This document shows, piece after piece, positions 10,838-20,447 of a DNA stretch of 64,000 nt. This stretch comes from Rhizobium sp. NXC14 (GTDB taxonomy: Bacteria; Pseudomonadota; Alphaproteobacteria; Rhizobiales; Rhizobiaceae): the NCBI RefSeq assembly GCF_002117485.1, contig NZ_CP021031.1, positions 248,001 through 312,000 of the forward strand. Reading direction: 5' to 3'. Position 1 is the stretch's first letter; every line of letters starts with the position of its first letter. A program made the translations under genes and the position numbers. The notes beneath the pieces were generated by a model. The model was not told where the DNA came from and searched no databases. It saw only the letters and a list, made by a program, of their open reading frames with translations.

Positions 10838-11926
10838 ATGTCTGATGCAAAACTGCAAAGCGTGATTTCGGCGCTTACGCAGGTGGCGACACAGTTGAAT
10901 GCGGTGCCAACAAGTCAATCGGCGCCGGATGCCAATTGCGTTAAACTGAACACGAACGAGAATCCATTTCCGTTACCGATGATGGTGATGCAAAGCGCCC
11001 TTTCGGCCCTCGAGCGGCATTATATGTATCCCGAAGATGACAATTTGAGCCTGCGGGCCGCAGCCGCCAATGCCTATGGCCTCTCCCAGGATCAGGTGAT
11101 CGCCGGCAATGGATCGTCTGAACTGCTGGGGCTCATCTACAGAGCTTTTCTATCTCCGGGCGATAGCGTGGCGATGGTGTCGCCGGGTTTTTCCTTCAAC
11201 CGCAAACTTGCCATGTTGCAGGGTGCTCGATTTCTCGAAGTTGGATGGGGCGACTCTTATTCGCTGCCGATACAGCAATTGCTTCTCGGTCCCGCAAAAG
11301 ATGCGAAATTCATCCTGCTGGCCAATCCGAACAATCCGACTGGAACATTCGTTCCGGTGGCCGAAATCGACCGCTTGGTCGATCAATCCGACCGATTGAT
11401 AGTGGTGGATGAAGCGTATGTCGACTTTGCGCCCGATGATGCCCTTCGCCTTGTGGATCGCCATTCCAACCTCCTGATATTGCGAACGTTTTCGAAAGGG
11501 TACGCCGCCGCGGGAATTCGGGTCGGATTCGGCTTTGGTCATCCTGAGCTTATCGGGAGGCTATGCAATCTGCAAAATGTCTTCAACATGAACCTGATCG
11601 GCCATGCGGTGGGCATCAGTATCCTTTCGCACCGCGCCGACTACGACGAGAACCACAGATATATTAAGCATGAAAGACAGAGAGCAACCACCGCCTTGTC
11701 TCAATTCGGATTTTCTGTGATCCCTTCCCACACCAATTTTTTGCTTGCGCGCGTGCCACCGGGACAAGATGGCAAATGGTGGCAAGCGTCTTTGGATAGG
11801 CGCAATATACTTGTAGCCGTCTTTCCCGATGACGGCTTGGAAAATTATATCCGCGTCAGCATCGGTACGAGAACGCAAATGGACACGTTCATTTCAGCGG
11901 TCAGGGATATTTCTGAAAGCCTGTAG
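10838..11926 (+). CDS. hisC: HisC-like PLP aminotransferase
   Basis: This fold-type I aminotransferase resembles histidinol-phosphate aminotransferase. The 362-residue protein has LNTNENPFP, NPNNPTG (163-169), DEAYVDF (191-197), and the PLP lysine in RTFSKGYAAAGIRVG (Lys220). A GGAG ribosome site precedes the ATG. It lies 160 bases after nodQ on the same strand. A role in Nod factor synthesis is not evident from the sequence. The substrate could be histidinol phosphate or an aromatic amino acid; the family does not settle this. Confidence 0.85.
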   Translation: MSDAKLQSVISALTQVATQLNAVPTSQSAPDANCVKLNTNENPFPLPMMVMQSALSALERHYMYPEDDNLSLRAAAANAYGLSQDQVIAGNGSSELLGLIYRAFLSPGDSVAMVSPGFSFNRKLAMLQGARFLEVGWGDSYSLPIQQLLLGPAKDAKFILLANPNNPTGTFVPVAEIDRLVDQSDRLIVVDEAYVDFAPDDALRLVDRHSNLLILRTFSKGYAAAGIRVGFGFGHPELIGRLCNLQNVFNMNLIGHAVGISILSHRADYDENHRYIKHERQRATTALSQFGFSVIPSHTNFLLARVPPGQDGKWWQASLDRRNILVAVFPDDGLENYIRVSIGTRTQMDTFISAVRDISESL

Positions 11927-12115
11927 CGCCGGCCGGTTAAATACCGCTGGTCGCCGCTTGTCGGCAAACACATCATACAGCCAAGATCATTGTCGGACTG
12001 AGATCTCCGCACAGCACGAGGTCGACGCGGCCATTGTCTGGGACTGGTTGTCCGCGGTGCATCAATCGCAAGTCCTCACGCGGCGAACCGTGATCGAAGC
12101 CACATTTTGATCGCC

Positions 12116-12137
12116 TGGACCTAGGTTTTTTGGTCCA
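12116..12137 (+). repeat. Short inverted repeat before the flavin monooxygenase
   Basis: TGGACC and GGTCCA are separated by ten bases that include a T run. The repeat lies directly upstream of the TTGGAG ribosome site of the gene at 12156. It could be a terminator for hisC or an operator; I cannot tell which. Confidence 0.35.
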
Positions 12138-12155
12138 AATACTTGGAGACATCGA

Positions 12156-13181
12156 ATGGCAAACGCCCCTTCAAATCTAACCTTCGGCATCTTCGATCAT
12201 CTGGATGAGAACGGCTGCGACATCGCCGAACAATATTCAGATCGTCTAAGGTTAGCAGAGGTATGCGATGACCTCGGTTTTTATGCGTATCACCTCGCCG
12301 AGCACCACTGCACCCCGCATGGGAGGGGGCCATCGCCAAATCTGTTTTTATCAAGCGTCGCACAGCGTACGCGCCGGCTTCGTGTCGGACCCTTGGTCAT
12401 GCTGCTGCCACTTTATCATCCGCTGCGGGCGTTTGAAGAAATCTGCATGCTGGACAATTTGAGCGGCGGTAGGGTCGAGCTCGGAATAGGGCGCGGCTCT
12501 TTCTCGGCCGAGTTGGGTTATTTCGGGATTGGTGCGGACGCGGCGCCAGGCTGCTACGCGGAAGCGAGTGAAATCCTTTTAAATGCGATGAAAGGCGGCA
12601 CGCTGTCCCATAAAGGCGAGCATTTTGAGCTGAGCAGCATTCCTCTGACGCTAGGACCTCATCAACGTCCCCATCCGCCGACGTGGATCGCGACCAACCG
12701 GCCCGAGTCAGCTCGCTGGGCGGCTGCACATGGTGCGAATATTGCCTGCGTCGGACCTTCCTCTTCCGTCCGCAAAGTTACTGACGCTTTCCGCGCCTAT
12801 CAACAGCACGATGCGGACGCTGGCGATCAAGCGCCATTTCGTGGGTTGCTCCGCATGGTCGTGATCGGAGCTTCAGAACTGCATGCCTGTTCGCTCGCAG
12901 CGTCTGCTTACGAACATTGGCTCAATAGTTTTAAGTTTCTTTATGATCTCAACGAACTCCAGACTCCTCCTAACCTGCCGCTGACTTTTGACGAGGCGGT
13001 CGAAAGTGAATTATGCGTGGCAGGAACAGCGGCTTCGGTGCGACAAACTCTTCTTGATCAGCTGGAAGAGGCCGGCGCGAACTACCTTCTGTGTCAACTA
13101 GCGTTCGGGAGCCTGCCGCTGGACGCTTCCCTATATACCGCAGCCACCATTCAATCCGAAATTATGGCTCAACTTGGCTGA
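12156..13181 (+). CDS. Luciferase-like FMN-dependent monooxygenase
   Basis: The 341-residue protein has the bacterial luciferase-like (LLM) TIM-barrel pattern: YHLAEHHCTPHG near residues 47-58, RLRVGPLVMLLPLYHPLR, and GRVELGIGRGSFSAEL. Such enzymes use reduced flavin from a separate reductase to oxidise small organic substrates. It follows hisC by 229 bases. No flavin reductase gene is beside it. A second LLM protein is encoded at 46720, but the two belong to different operons. Substrate unknown. Confidence 0.8.
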   Translation: MANAPSNLTFGIFDHLDENGCDIAEQYSDRLRLAEVCDDLGFYAYHLAEHHCTPHGRGPSPNLFLSSVAQRTRRLRVGPLVMLLPLYHPLRAFEEICMLDNLSGGRVELGIGRGSFSAELGYFGIGADAAPGCYAEASEILLNAMKGGTLSHKGEHFELSSIPLTLGPHQRPHPPTWIATNRPESARWAAAHGANIACVGPSSSVRKVTDAFRAYQQHDADAGDQAPFRGLLRMVVIGASELHACSLAASAYEHWLNSFKFLYDLNELQTPPNLPLTFDEAVESELCVAGTAASVRQTLLDQLEEAGANYLLCQLAFGSLPLDASLYTAATIQSEIMAQLG

Positions 13182-13266
13182 CGGAAGGTTCCGAATGGGG
13201 AGCTTATCATTGCGAAGCGCTTGTCGGCACTCCCCGCAAAGCTGCGGGGGGTGCCAACGCCTGGGA

Positions 13267-13285
13267 CGACCCTGCTGCAGGGTCG
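13267..13285. terminator. Possible bidirectional hairpin terminator
   Basis: CGACCCTG and CAGGGTCG form an 8-bp stem with a 3-base loop. It lies between two convergent genes, the plus-strand monooxygenase and the minus-strand SIR2-like gene. There is no T tract, so rho-independent termination is only a guess. Confidence 0.35.
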
Positions 13286-13401
13286 CCAAATAGCGCCCAT
13301 CACTAGCCCTTAGACATTCAGGCCTCGGGCTTCTGTTTGTTTGTGGCAGTCCATCAGCCGACCTTTGTTTGCAACGGATCGACTTTTGCCTTCGTCCGGC
13401 T

Positions 13402-14343
13402 CTAGCGGCTACAGGGATGCGCGCCGGCCGCCGCTGTATGGTTCTGCCCACTCTCTGCCTCACTGCCATATGGGGCAAGCAAAGCCGCGGCTTCGCGCAT
13501 CGGCAGGTCGACAACTGTGATTGAGCTCGCTGCAAGGAAACGGCGTTCGTTTTTGGTCAGACTTTCTGCATCAAGCACTGCAAAATGTGGGCCGCTGGAG
13601 CGCTTTATGATCTGCCGAGCGAAGATTCGGAGCATCTGATCGTCGAAGCGGCAGCCGATGAAAAGAAAACCACGATCCCTCCGTCGTTTCTTTACCAATT
13701 CAGGGATCGGCGTCTGGATATCGATTTCGGTTAGGACTTCGACATAGTCGGAATCGGACACCAAAAAGTTTGCGGCTGGCCTAACACTGCCATGCGGCGT
13801 ATAGAGGACCGTCCTTGCCACGGGCGCGGGTTCGACGTTCCTCCCGGAAAGATCGTAGTTTTTCGTCCAAATATCGCCGACGCTGTTTGCGCGCGCCACC
13901 CCTTGTATCTCGACGACGTCCGTTCGGCCGGTCTTGGCGAAGGCCGCACGCATTGTCCCGTCGTACCAGCCGTCGACGATAAGGGAGAGCGGCAGCGTTG
14001 CGAGCCAGTCGTGAAGAGCGGTCGGCGCCACGGGCGCTCCAAATATTTCCGCCATCCAAGTCTGAAGTGTCTTGCGATGCCGCCGCTGTTCGATGAACTG
14101 CGCGACTGACCACATATTGCTACGTATCCTGGAAGGGGCAGGTGTACGTGTGTTGAGTGCGGCGGAAACGGCTTGCGGGGTGTGCGGTACAGGGGGTTCC
14201 GTGGATTGCAGCCGGAGGAGATCCGGACCGAGATAGGGGATTACTCCGTCCGCGGTCAGTGCTTCCTTTAGCAGCTCAAGCCATTTTACGGCGTCGCCGT
14301 TGCGAACGACCAGGAGACGGTCCGAGGTCAGGACTGTGTTCAT
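13402..14343 (-). CDS. SIR2-like domain protein at the end of the nifB operon
   Basis: The 313-residue protein has an early VIPYLGPDLL stretch that fits the nucleotide-binding start of SIR2-like domains. Later hydrophobic beta strands read LSLIVDGWYDG, FLFIGCRFDD and HFAVLDAES, typical of this Rossmann-like family. I chose the ATG at 14343, preceded by AAGGGA. It follows nifT by about 30 bases in the order nifB-fdxN-nifZ-nifT, so it should be co-expressed with cofactor-assembly genes. Its role there is not established as far as I know. SIR2-like domains in phage defence often degrade NAD, but nothing here shows such an activity. Confidence 0.7.
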   Translation of the reverse strand: MNTVLTSDRLLVVRNGDAVKWLELLKEALTADGVIPYLGPDLLRLQSTEPPVPHTPQAVSAALNTRTPAPSRIRSNMWSVAQFIEQRRHRKTLQTWMAEIFGAPVAPTALHDWLATLPLSLIVDGWYDGTMRAAFAKTGRTDVVEIQGVARANSVGDIWTKNYDLSGRNVEPAPVARTVLYTPHGSVRPAANFLVSDSDYVEVLTEIDIQTPIPELVKKRRRDRGFLFIGCRFDDQMLRIFARQIIKRSSGPHFAVLDAESLTKNERRFLAASSITVVDLPMREAAALLAPYGSEAESGQNHTAAAGAHPCSR

Positions 14344-14372
14344 GCTGTTTCCCTTGCCTGCCGTTTGCACCA

Positions 14373-14585
14373 TCAATCCCCGTCAGAAATCTTCCTCGCG
14401 TCGACGGTGATCGGCAGAGGCGTATCCCGCGATAGCTTGGGCAGGACGAGCCTCCAGCCGTTTCTGAGTGTAACTGTGCCGCCCCACAATTCATCGGTTT
14501 CGACATTGACGATGGGCTCTTCGAGATCCTTCTTGGGAACGTAGGCCGACAAGCCGGCGCTCGTTCTGCGAATCATGACCTTCAT
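14373..14585 (-). CDS. nifT: NifT/FixU family protein
   Basis: The 70-residue protein has the NifT/FixU pattern: MKVMIRR start, YVPKKDLEE, then LWGGTVTLRNGW. The exact function of NifT is unknown; it is a common small member of nif operons. Its start overlaps the nifZ stop by 4 bases, so the two are probably coupled. Confidence 0.9.
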   Translation of the reverse strand: MKVMIRRTSAGLSAYVPKKDLEEPIVNVETDELWGGTVTLRNGWRLVLPKLSRDTPLPITVDARKISDGD

Positions 14586-14884
14586 GTCGATATTCCTTCA
14601 TTAGGGGCAGCCGCGGCTTTTTCGAGGCTCGTCAGTTCACGTGCGCGCATGCCGACGACAGTGCCGCGATCGACCCATTCGACGGCATAGATGTAAAACT
14701 GCTGGAGAAAGGTGCCGATGTCGCGCACATAGCCTTCGTCGCCCTTCCGCACCAGATTTTCGCCGATGTTCTTGCCAGCATAGGTGCCGTCATTCGTTAC
14801 ATGAAGTCTGGCCCGCACCCGCTCGCCAGGTCTAAATCGTGGAGGCTTGTGGATTTCGACCCCCTGTTCACGTCCAAGGCCCAT
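14582..14884 (-). CDS. nifZ: NifZ, nitrogenase maturation protein
   Basis: NifZ helps form the P-clusters of the MoFe protein. The 100-residue protein has the family pattern PPRFRPGERVRAR, then GDEGYVRDIGTFLQQFYIYAVEWVDRG cut into its usual order. It overlaps nifT and lies about 80 bases after fdxN. Confidence 0.9.
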   Translation of the reverse strand: MGLGREQGVEIHKPPRFRPGERVRARLHVTNDGTYAGKNIGENLVRKGDEGYVRDIGTFLQQFYIYAVEWVDRGTVVGMRARELTSLEKAAAAPNEGIST

Positions 14885-14965
14885 GGGCGTTCCTCCTTCT
14901 GAGAACTGCAGATGTCAGCGAAGGGGCTCAAGGCTTCTGCGCAGGAGCCCCGACAATGCTGAAGG

Positions 14966-15172
14966 TTAAATTGCAGCAGCCGCGGCAACGCAGGTCTTAG
15001 GCACGGGACAGACCTCCGCGCATTGCTGCGTTTCGAAGCTACCCTTGCATTCGGTGCATTTTTCCGGGTCGATCACGTAGGCCTCACCTTTGAACCGGAT
15101 CGCGCCGGAGGGGCATTCGAACTCGCAGGCACCGCACTGGGTGCATTGGGATGCAATGATCCTGAAGGCCAT
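14966..15172 (-). CDS. fdxN: FdxN, 2[4Fe-4S] ferredoxin
   Basis: The 68-residue ferredoxin has a [12 protein letters not shown] cluster motif at residues 10-21 and a second set of Cys residues in [17 protein letters not shown] with the loop insertion typical of FdxN. It probably supplies electrons for nitrogenase or for NifB. It lies 33 bases downstream of nifB, the standard rhizobial order. Confidence 0.93.
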   Translation of the reverse strand: MAFRIIASQCTQCGACEFECPSGAIRFKGEAYVIDPEKCTECKGSFETQQCAEVCPVPKTCVAAAAAI

Positions 15173-15205
15173 TTTAAACTCCTGAAGATGTTGGAATAAG
15201 AGCGC

Positions 15206-16684
15206 TTAGGCCGTCGCAGCTTGCGGTTCGGCCCCAAACTTGTCGGCGTAAAGGGCGCCGATGGCGGTCTCGATGTAGTCATAGCCATAAGCGTCGGTTG
15301 CCCGAACCCCGGCCTCCATGAGCCGATTCTTGGGGAACTCCCCGATCTTGGCGCATAGGACGACGTCAACGCCGTCGAGCGCGGCGATGATACCGTCGAG
15401 TGTCGCTTCCTCGCCCACCCCTCCAAGACAATACTGTTCGATCTTGTGATGCGCGACGTAGGTGATGCCTTTCGGCGAAGCTTCGTATATTTGGAATTCC
15501 CTCGCGTGCCCGAAGTGCTCGTTGATGCGACCGCCACCCTTCGTCGCCACCGCGACCTTGAAGGACCCGTCGCCGGCTGCCTTGACGATTTCGAGTGCCT
15601 CGCTCTTGGCGGTGGCGTGATCGCCTCGTTCGCGCGCGACCACTTCCCGATAGGTCTCGCGCTTGTGGGGGTCATAGGTGATCTCTCCGGGAATCTTGTC
15701 GAGGGTGAACTCCTGGCCGCGATCGTCCCCCAGCAGGCCGACCGCATCGGCCCGGCACTGCCGGCAATGGCGCATCAGCTTTGCGCCGCCTTCGAGACGA
15801 TCCTGGAGCGCCTTCAGTTCGACCGCCCGCGGACCGCGCTGTCCTGTCAGGCCGTAGTAGGTGCCGTGGGCCGGATTGGAAATCAGCGGCATGACGTTGT
15901 GCAGGAAGGCGCCCCTCTGCTTGACCGATTTGTTTACCTCGATAAGGTGCTCGTCGTTTATGCCTGGGATCATCACCGAATTGACCTTGGTGAGGATGCC
16001 GCGCGCGGTCAGCATCTCCAGGGCCAACATCTGCCGCTCGTGCAGAATTCTGGCGCCTTCGACGCCGGTGTAACGACGGTTGTGGTGAAAGATCCAAGGA
16101 TAGATCTTTGCGCCGATTTCAGGGTCGACCATGTTGATCGTGATTGTCACGTGATCGACATTCATGTCGACAAGTTCGGCGACGCGGTCTGGCAGCGCAA
16201 GCCCGTTGGTGGAGATGCACAGCTTGATGTCGTGGATCTCGCCGGCAATTCGTTTGAACGTTTCCTTTGTCTTCTTCCAGTCGTAACAGGCATCGCCCGG
16301 TCCGGCGACGCCGAGAACGGAAAGCTGCGGCACTTCATTGGCGACGGCGATGACCTTGCGCAGCGCCTGGTCTGGCGTCAGCTTTTCCGAGACCACTCCA
16401 GGCCGGCTTTCGTTGGCGCAGTCATATTTGCGGTTGCAATAGTTGCACTGGATGTTGCAGGCTGGTGCGACCGCGACGTGCATGCGCGCGAAATAATGGT
16501 GCGCTTCCTCTGAATAGCAGGGGTGATTCTTGATCTTCGCCCAGATAGCCTGGTCCATGTCGACCGGCTTTGTGGACACGTCACATGACGAGGATGTGCA
16601 GCCACTGGATTTCGCGGTCACCGGCAATTGATCCAAGGGTCTCCTGCTGGTCAGGCTCTCAAGCGAAATCATCGGTGCGGACAT
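15206..16684 (-). CDS. nifB: NifB, FeMo-cofactor core (NifB-co) synthase
   Basis: NifB is a radical SAM enzyme that fuses two [4Fe-4S] clusters and inserts carbide to make NifB-co. The 492-residue protein has the radical SAM cysteines C76-x3-C80-x2-C83 and a C-terminal NifX/NafY-like domain starting near residue 370 (VAVATKGGGRINEHFGHA). I chose the ATG at 16684. The frame extends to 16726, but that extension overlaps the sigma-54 promoter, so it is unlikely to be translated. Confidence 0.96.
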   Translation of the reverse strand: MSAPMISLESLTSRRPLDQLPVTAKSSGCTSSSCDVSTKPVDMDQAIWAKIKNHPCYSEEAHHYFARMHVAVAPACNIQCNYCNRKYDCANESRPGVVSEKLTPDQALRKVIAVANEVPQLSVLGVAGPGDACYDWKKTKETFKRIAGEIHDIKLCISTNGLALPDRVAELVDMNVDHVTITINMVDPEIGAKIYPWIFHHNRRYTGVEGARILHERQMLALEMLTARGILTKVNSVMIPGINDEHLIEVNKSVKQRGAFLHNVMPLISNPAHGTYYGLTGQRGPRAVELKALQDRLEGGAKLMRHCRQCRADAVGLLGDDRGQEFTLDKIPGEITYDPHKRETYREVVARERGDHATAKSEALEIVKAAGDGSFKVAVATKGGGRINEHFGHAREFQIYEASPKGITYVAHHKIEQYCLGGVGEEATLDGIIAALDGVDVVLCAKIGEFPKNRLMEAGVRATDAYGYDYIETAIGALYADKFGAEPQAATA

Positions 16685-16721
16685 TGAAGGCTCCGTTGCT
16701 GATTGACGTCGCCTTTCAAAA

Positions 16722-16737
16722 CGCAAAAGCTATGCCA
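16722..16737 (-). promoter_or_regulatory. Sigma-54 -24/-12 promoter of nifB
   Basis: On the minus strand this reads TGGCAT-AGCTT-TTGCG, with GG and GC ten bases apart. It is about 40 bases upstream of the nifB ATG. It should drive nifB-fdxN-nifZ-nifT and the SIR2-like gene. Confidence 0.85.
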
Positions 16738-16809
16738 TCCCACGGAATGGTTTTACTTCGATAATTTCCCTTTGTTGTCCGATTCCGCCCAATTGTTCAA
16801 ACGCAGATT

Positions 16810-16825
16810 TGTCAGCTTTCAGACA
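16810..16825. promoter_or_regulatory. NifA upstream activator site for nifB
   Basis: TGT-CAGCTTTCAG-ACA is an exact TGT-N10-ACA site. It lies about 75 bases upstream of the nifB -24 element, a normal distance for NifA activation. Confidence 0.85.
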
Positions 16826-16898
16826 GCGACAAACAAATTGGCCGTGAAGGTACTTCAAGCACATGAAATGCGAGAAGCGCAAAACGCAACCGGTACGG

Positions 16899-18656
16899 TT
16901 AAAGCTTCTTCACCTCGATGCGATGCTGGCGTAGAGCATAGCCGACCTGACGCGGCGTGAGGCCGAGGATACGAGCGGCCTTGGCTTGGACCCAACCTGC
17001 CTTCTCCATCGCATCGATCAACCGGTCCCGTTGCGTGAGACGCGACTCCATTGCCGGACAACCGGCACTGTTTGGATCACAGGCCTTGACGGAAGATACG
17101 TCCTCCGACGCGACGGTGCGCCCGGCCGCGCGCGGCGACGCTGCAGGTATCGAGTTGTTCCGTGCAAGTTCACCGATGGTATTGCCGCCGGGCGACACTT
17201 CGGTTCCTTTCCAGAGGCGCGAGGAAAGGCACTGGCCGTTCTTGCAGGCGAAATCGGACGAAACGATCGAGCTTGAACGCGCAAGGGTGGCTGTCCTTCG
17301 CACGCAGTTTTCGAGTTCCCGGACGTTGCCAGGGAAATAGCATTGCGACATCACGTCGATCGCCGACGGGGTAAACGTAAGCTCGGTTTGGTTCTCCTTG
17401 TTGAACCGGTTAAGAAGAACCTTCGCCAGGCGAGGAATATCGCCGGGTCGCTCTCGAAGCGGCGGCAGGACAATTGGAACTACGCTGATGCGGTAATACA
17501 GGTCGGCCCTGAACTCGGCGTTTGCGACAGCCATTTCGAGGTTCTTGTTCGTGGCGCATATGAGCCGGACGTCGACCGCAAGCGTCCTGGTGCCGCCCAC
17601 ACGCTCCAGTTCGCCTTCCTGCAAGACGCGCAGCAGCTTGGCTTGAAAGGCGGGCGAAATTTCGCCAATCTCGTCAAGCAAAAGCGTTCCACCATTTGCC
17701 AATTCGAAGCGTCCGGCGCGCTGCCCGATGGCCCCGGTGAAAGCGCCCTTTTCATGCCCGAATAGCTCCGATTCCAGGACACCTTCAGGCAGCGCGGCGC
17801 AGTTCAATTTGACGAACGGCTTCTTCCTCCGAGGTGAAAGCTCATGGATTGCCTGTGCAAAGAATTCCTTGCCGGTGCCGCTTTCGCCTCGCAGGAGCAC
17901 GGTGGAATTCGTCCTTGCCACGACCGAGACGGTTTCAACCACCTGCTGGAGGGCAGGGCTATTCCCGACAATGCCGTCGATTTTGACGGATGGATGCCGG
18001 CCCGGGGCGCTTGCCTGCGCGATGAGCGGCTTCTCCGGTCTCTGTTGTCCCCCGATAGGTCGCTGAACGTCCAGGTTCAGGAAACGATGAAGCCGGATGG
18101 TCCGACCGACGAGATTGGCGACCATGGTCAGGAAGCGAACATCCTCGTCGGAGGAGAAGGTGGCGGTGCCGTTTCTCACGCGGTCAATCGATATTGTGCC
18201 GATTATTTTTTTATCAGCCTTTACCGGAACGCCAATAAAGGTAACTGGGACAGTGCCGCTGCTCCAAGGCGGTTGCGGATCGGCTTGAAATAACTCGGAC
18301 TTGCCAACATCCTGTACGACAAAGGGCGTGCCGGTCGTCACGATATGGTCAATTACGGCCTTCGGTATGACGCCTCGAGCGGCTGATGGAGAGGCGGGGG
18401 GAATGTCGCCAGTGGCGGCAATCTCGGGCTGTCCTTCAGCGTCGAGCACAACGATTGCTCCGTGCCGTATCTGCAGAAAGGAGGAGAGGACGTTCACGAC
18501 ATTGGCAAGCGTGATCTCTAGCCGGGCGGGGGCAGTCAGGACCTTCGATATCTCATAGATTCCGCTGAGCTGCGTGCCCGCTTGGCGCACAGGTTCAGCA
18601 GGTAGCGCAGATAGGGATTCCACTCCATCGGCCGATCGCGCGGGCATGTGGGTCAT
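16899..18656 (-). CDS. nifA: NifA, oxygen-sensitive nif-specific activator
   Basis: NifA activates sigma-54 promoters of nif and fix genes. The 585-residue protein has an N-terminal GAF domain (about 35-195) and a central AAA+ domain with Walker A GESGTGKE (257-264), GAFTGA (304-309) and Walker B GTLLLDEIGE. A C-terminal helix-turn-helix ends the protein. Cysteines at 439, 451, 471 and 476 fit C-x11-C-x19-C-x4-C, the mark of the oxygen-sensitive rhizobial NifA. It follows fixX by 160 bases. I saw no separate sigma-54 promoter there. Confidence 0.97.
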   Translation of the reverse strand: MTHMPARSADGVESLSALPAEPVRQAGTQLSGIYEISKVLTAPARLEITLANVVNVLSSFLQIRHGAIVVLDAEGQPEIAATGDIPPASPSAARGVIPKAVIDHIVTTGTPFVVQDVGKSELFQADPQPPWSSGTVPVTFIGVPVKADKKIIGTISIDRVRNGTATFSSDEDVRFLTMVANLVGRTIRLHRFLNLDVQRPIGGQQRPEKPLIAQASAPGRHPSVKIDGIVGNSPALQQVVETVSVVARTNSTVLLRGESGTGKEFFAQAIHELSPRRKKPFVKLNCAALPEGVLESELFGHEKGAFTGAIGQRAGRFELANGGTLLLDEIGEISPAFQAKLLRVLQEGELERVGGTRTLAVDVRLICATNKNLEMAVANAEFRADLYYRISVVPIVLPPLRERPGDIPRLAKVLLNRFNKENQTELTFTPSAIDVMSQCYFPGNVRELENCVRRTATLARSSSIVSSDFACKNGQCLSSRLWKGTEVSPGGNTIGELARNNSIPAASPRAAGRTVASEDVSSVKACDPNSAGCPAMESRLTQRDRLIDAMEKAGWVQAKAARILGLTPRQVGYALRQHRIEVKKL

Positions 18657-18816
18657 TGTATGGCCTTGGGTTTGTCTAGCGTTTTGTCAGAACCTCTGCT
18701 GGCGTGTATTTGCAGTAATCTCTCATGCGATTTTACAACACGCACCTCTGCAAGTTTATGAAGCGCCTGGCGGCAAACGCGCGATGTTGGTCTCGGCCGT
18801 TGCCTCACGCAAGCCT

Positions 18817-19116
18817 TCATCCGAACTTGAAGAGAACCCCGAAGCCGCCTCTCGGATAGTTCCACTCGATGTCTCCACTTGCCTCACAGAGGATGCGGCA
18901 CGTGCCGCACTCCATGCACCCGTCGGCAATAATCTCCACTTGGCCCTGATCATTCAATTCGTAGCACTTGGCCGGACAGACACTTGTCAGGGCATACAGA
19001 TTTACGCTCGGCCACTCGTGCGGTCGCACTCTAATGTGCGGGCGTCCTGAATCGACGACATAACGGTTTTGGTAAAGCTTGTCCTCTACACGTATGTTCG
19101 TCACTGCAGTCGTCAT
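18817..19116 (-). CDS. fixX: FixX, ferredoxin-like protein
   Basis: FixX is the ferredoxin partner of the FixABC electron-bifurcating complex. The 99-residue protein has CPAKCYEL and [11 protein letters not shown] cysteine motifs and ends [13 protein letters not shown], as in other FixX proteins. It starts 12 bases after fixC. Confidence 0.95.
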   Translation of the reverse strand: MTTAVTNIRVEDKLYQNRYVVDSGRPHIRVRPHEWPSVNLYALTSVCPAKCYELNDQGQVEIIADGCMECGTCRILCEASGDIEWNYPRGGFGVLFKFG

Positions 19117-19128
19117 CTCATGTCTCCT

Positions 19129-20436
19129 TCAGCGCCAGGCGAGCGCCAAGCGGACCGCATCACTAACCAAACCCAAGCGCGAGCGTGCCTTGATGAAGGC
19201 GGCCGTCGCCGCCCGTTCCTTGTCGAGCTTCGGAGTGCTGTCCACTCGCATAAAGCTCTGCGCTGCCTGCGACAGCAACTTTGGATACGTTGTGAAGAAG
19301 TTGCGGGAATTGGTGTGTAGCAGGGCAGGCATGTCCTTGTATTTCCTCAAGTCTTTGATAACAAAAGATTGTTCAAGCATCGACTTGTAAAGGGAGAGGT
19401 TCTCCTTGATCATCGGCTTCTTGCGGTTCTTGATCTGGGCGATCGCTTCGCCGGCGATGCGCCCCGACGTCATGGCGAGGTTGGATCCCTCGCGGTGCAC
19501 CGCATTATTGAGCTGCGCCGCGTCGCCGACGACCACCCAGCCGTGGCCAAAAAGCGGCGGGATTGCCTTGTAACCACCTTCGGGAATGAGATGAGCCGCA
19601 TATTCCTTGACTTCCGAACCGGCGATCAGCGGCTTCACCGAAGGATGGTTTTTGAATCTTTCGAGCAGGTCATAAGGGCTTTCCATGGTTACCGCGAATT
19701 CCGAGACGAGGCAACCGATGCCGATCGAAATCGACTCTTTGTTGGTATAGAGGAAGGCGAGCCCGGCCATGTTGCGAGTGATAGTGCCAGCTGCCTCGAT
19801 GACGCAGCCTTCGTTGGCCTTGAGGCCGAATCGCTGGTCAATCACCTCTTCGGGCAGGAAATGCATTTCCTTGACGGCGAGCGCCACGGTTTCCGGCTTT
19901 GGCGTGTCTCGCAAACCGGCCCGTGTGCCGAGAAGTCCGTTGACGCCTTCTGCGAGAACGACCACGTCAGCGAGGATCGCCTCGCCGGCGCGGTCGGTGC
20001 GGACGCCGATCACCTTGCCTTTTGGATCGCGGACGAGTTCGGTCGCGGTCGTCTCGCATAGAAGCGTCGCTCCGGCCTCGCGCACTTTGCGTGAAAACCA
20101 TTTGTCGAACTGGGCGCGAATGACGGTGTAACGATTGGGTCTCGACTCATTGAAGTCGTCCGAGCGGTACTGCATCCCGATGTGGGATGTGTCGTCCATC
20201 ATCCAGAAGCGTTGCTCGACCAGATGCCGCTCCAGAGGCGCGTCATCCCGGAAATCCGGCATGATTTTCTCCAGCATGTCCGCGTACATGATGGCGCCCT
20301 GCACATTCTTGGAGCCCGGGTACTCACCGCGCTCCAGCTGCAACACCTTCATGCCGCGGCTTGCCATCGTGTAAGCAGCTGCGTTGCCGGCCATGCCGGC
20401 CCCGATAACTATGACGTCGAACTTTTCCTCGGTCAT
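19129..20436 (-). CDS. fixC: FixC, flavoprotein quinone oxidoreductase
   Basis: FixC resembles ETF-ubiquinone oxidoreductase and works with FixAB and FixX to supply low-potential electrons for nitrogenase. The 435-residue protein has the FAD-binding motif [12 protein letters not shown] near residue 10 and a second FAD motif GDAAQLNN around 310. It lies 11 bases after fixB. Confidence 0.95.
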   Translation of the reverse strand: MTEEKFDVIVIGAGMAGNAAAYTMASRGMKVLQLERGEYPGSKNVQGAIMYADMLEKIMPDFRDDAPLERHLVEQRFWMMDDTSHIGMQYRSDDFNESRPNRYTVIRAQFDKWFSRKVREAGATLLCETTATELVRDPKGKVIGVRTDRAGEAILADVVVLAEGVNGLLGTRAGLRDTPKPETVALAVKEMHFLPEEVIDQRFGLKANEGCVIEAAGTITRNMAGLAFLYTNKESISIGIGCLVSEFAVTMESPYDLLERFKNHPSVKPLIAGSEVKEYAAHLIPEGGYKAIPPLFGHGWVVVGDAAQLNNAVHREGSNLAMTSGRIAGEAIAQIKNRKKPMIKENLSLYKSMLEQSFVIKDLRKYKDMPALLHTNSRNFFTTYPKLLSQAAQSFMRVDSTPKLDKERAATAAFIKARSRLGLVSDAVRLALAWR

Positions 20437-20447
20437 GGTGCGCGCCC

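Noticed and set aside
13402..14343. Anti-phage defence system
   Set aside because: A lone SIR2-like gene without a partner such as an HerA or Argonaute-type gene, and in a nif operon, does not support a defence call.
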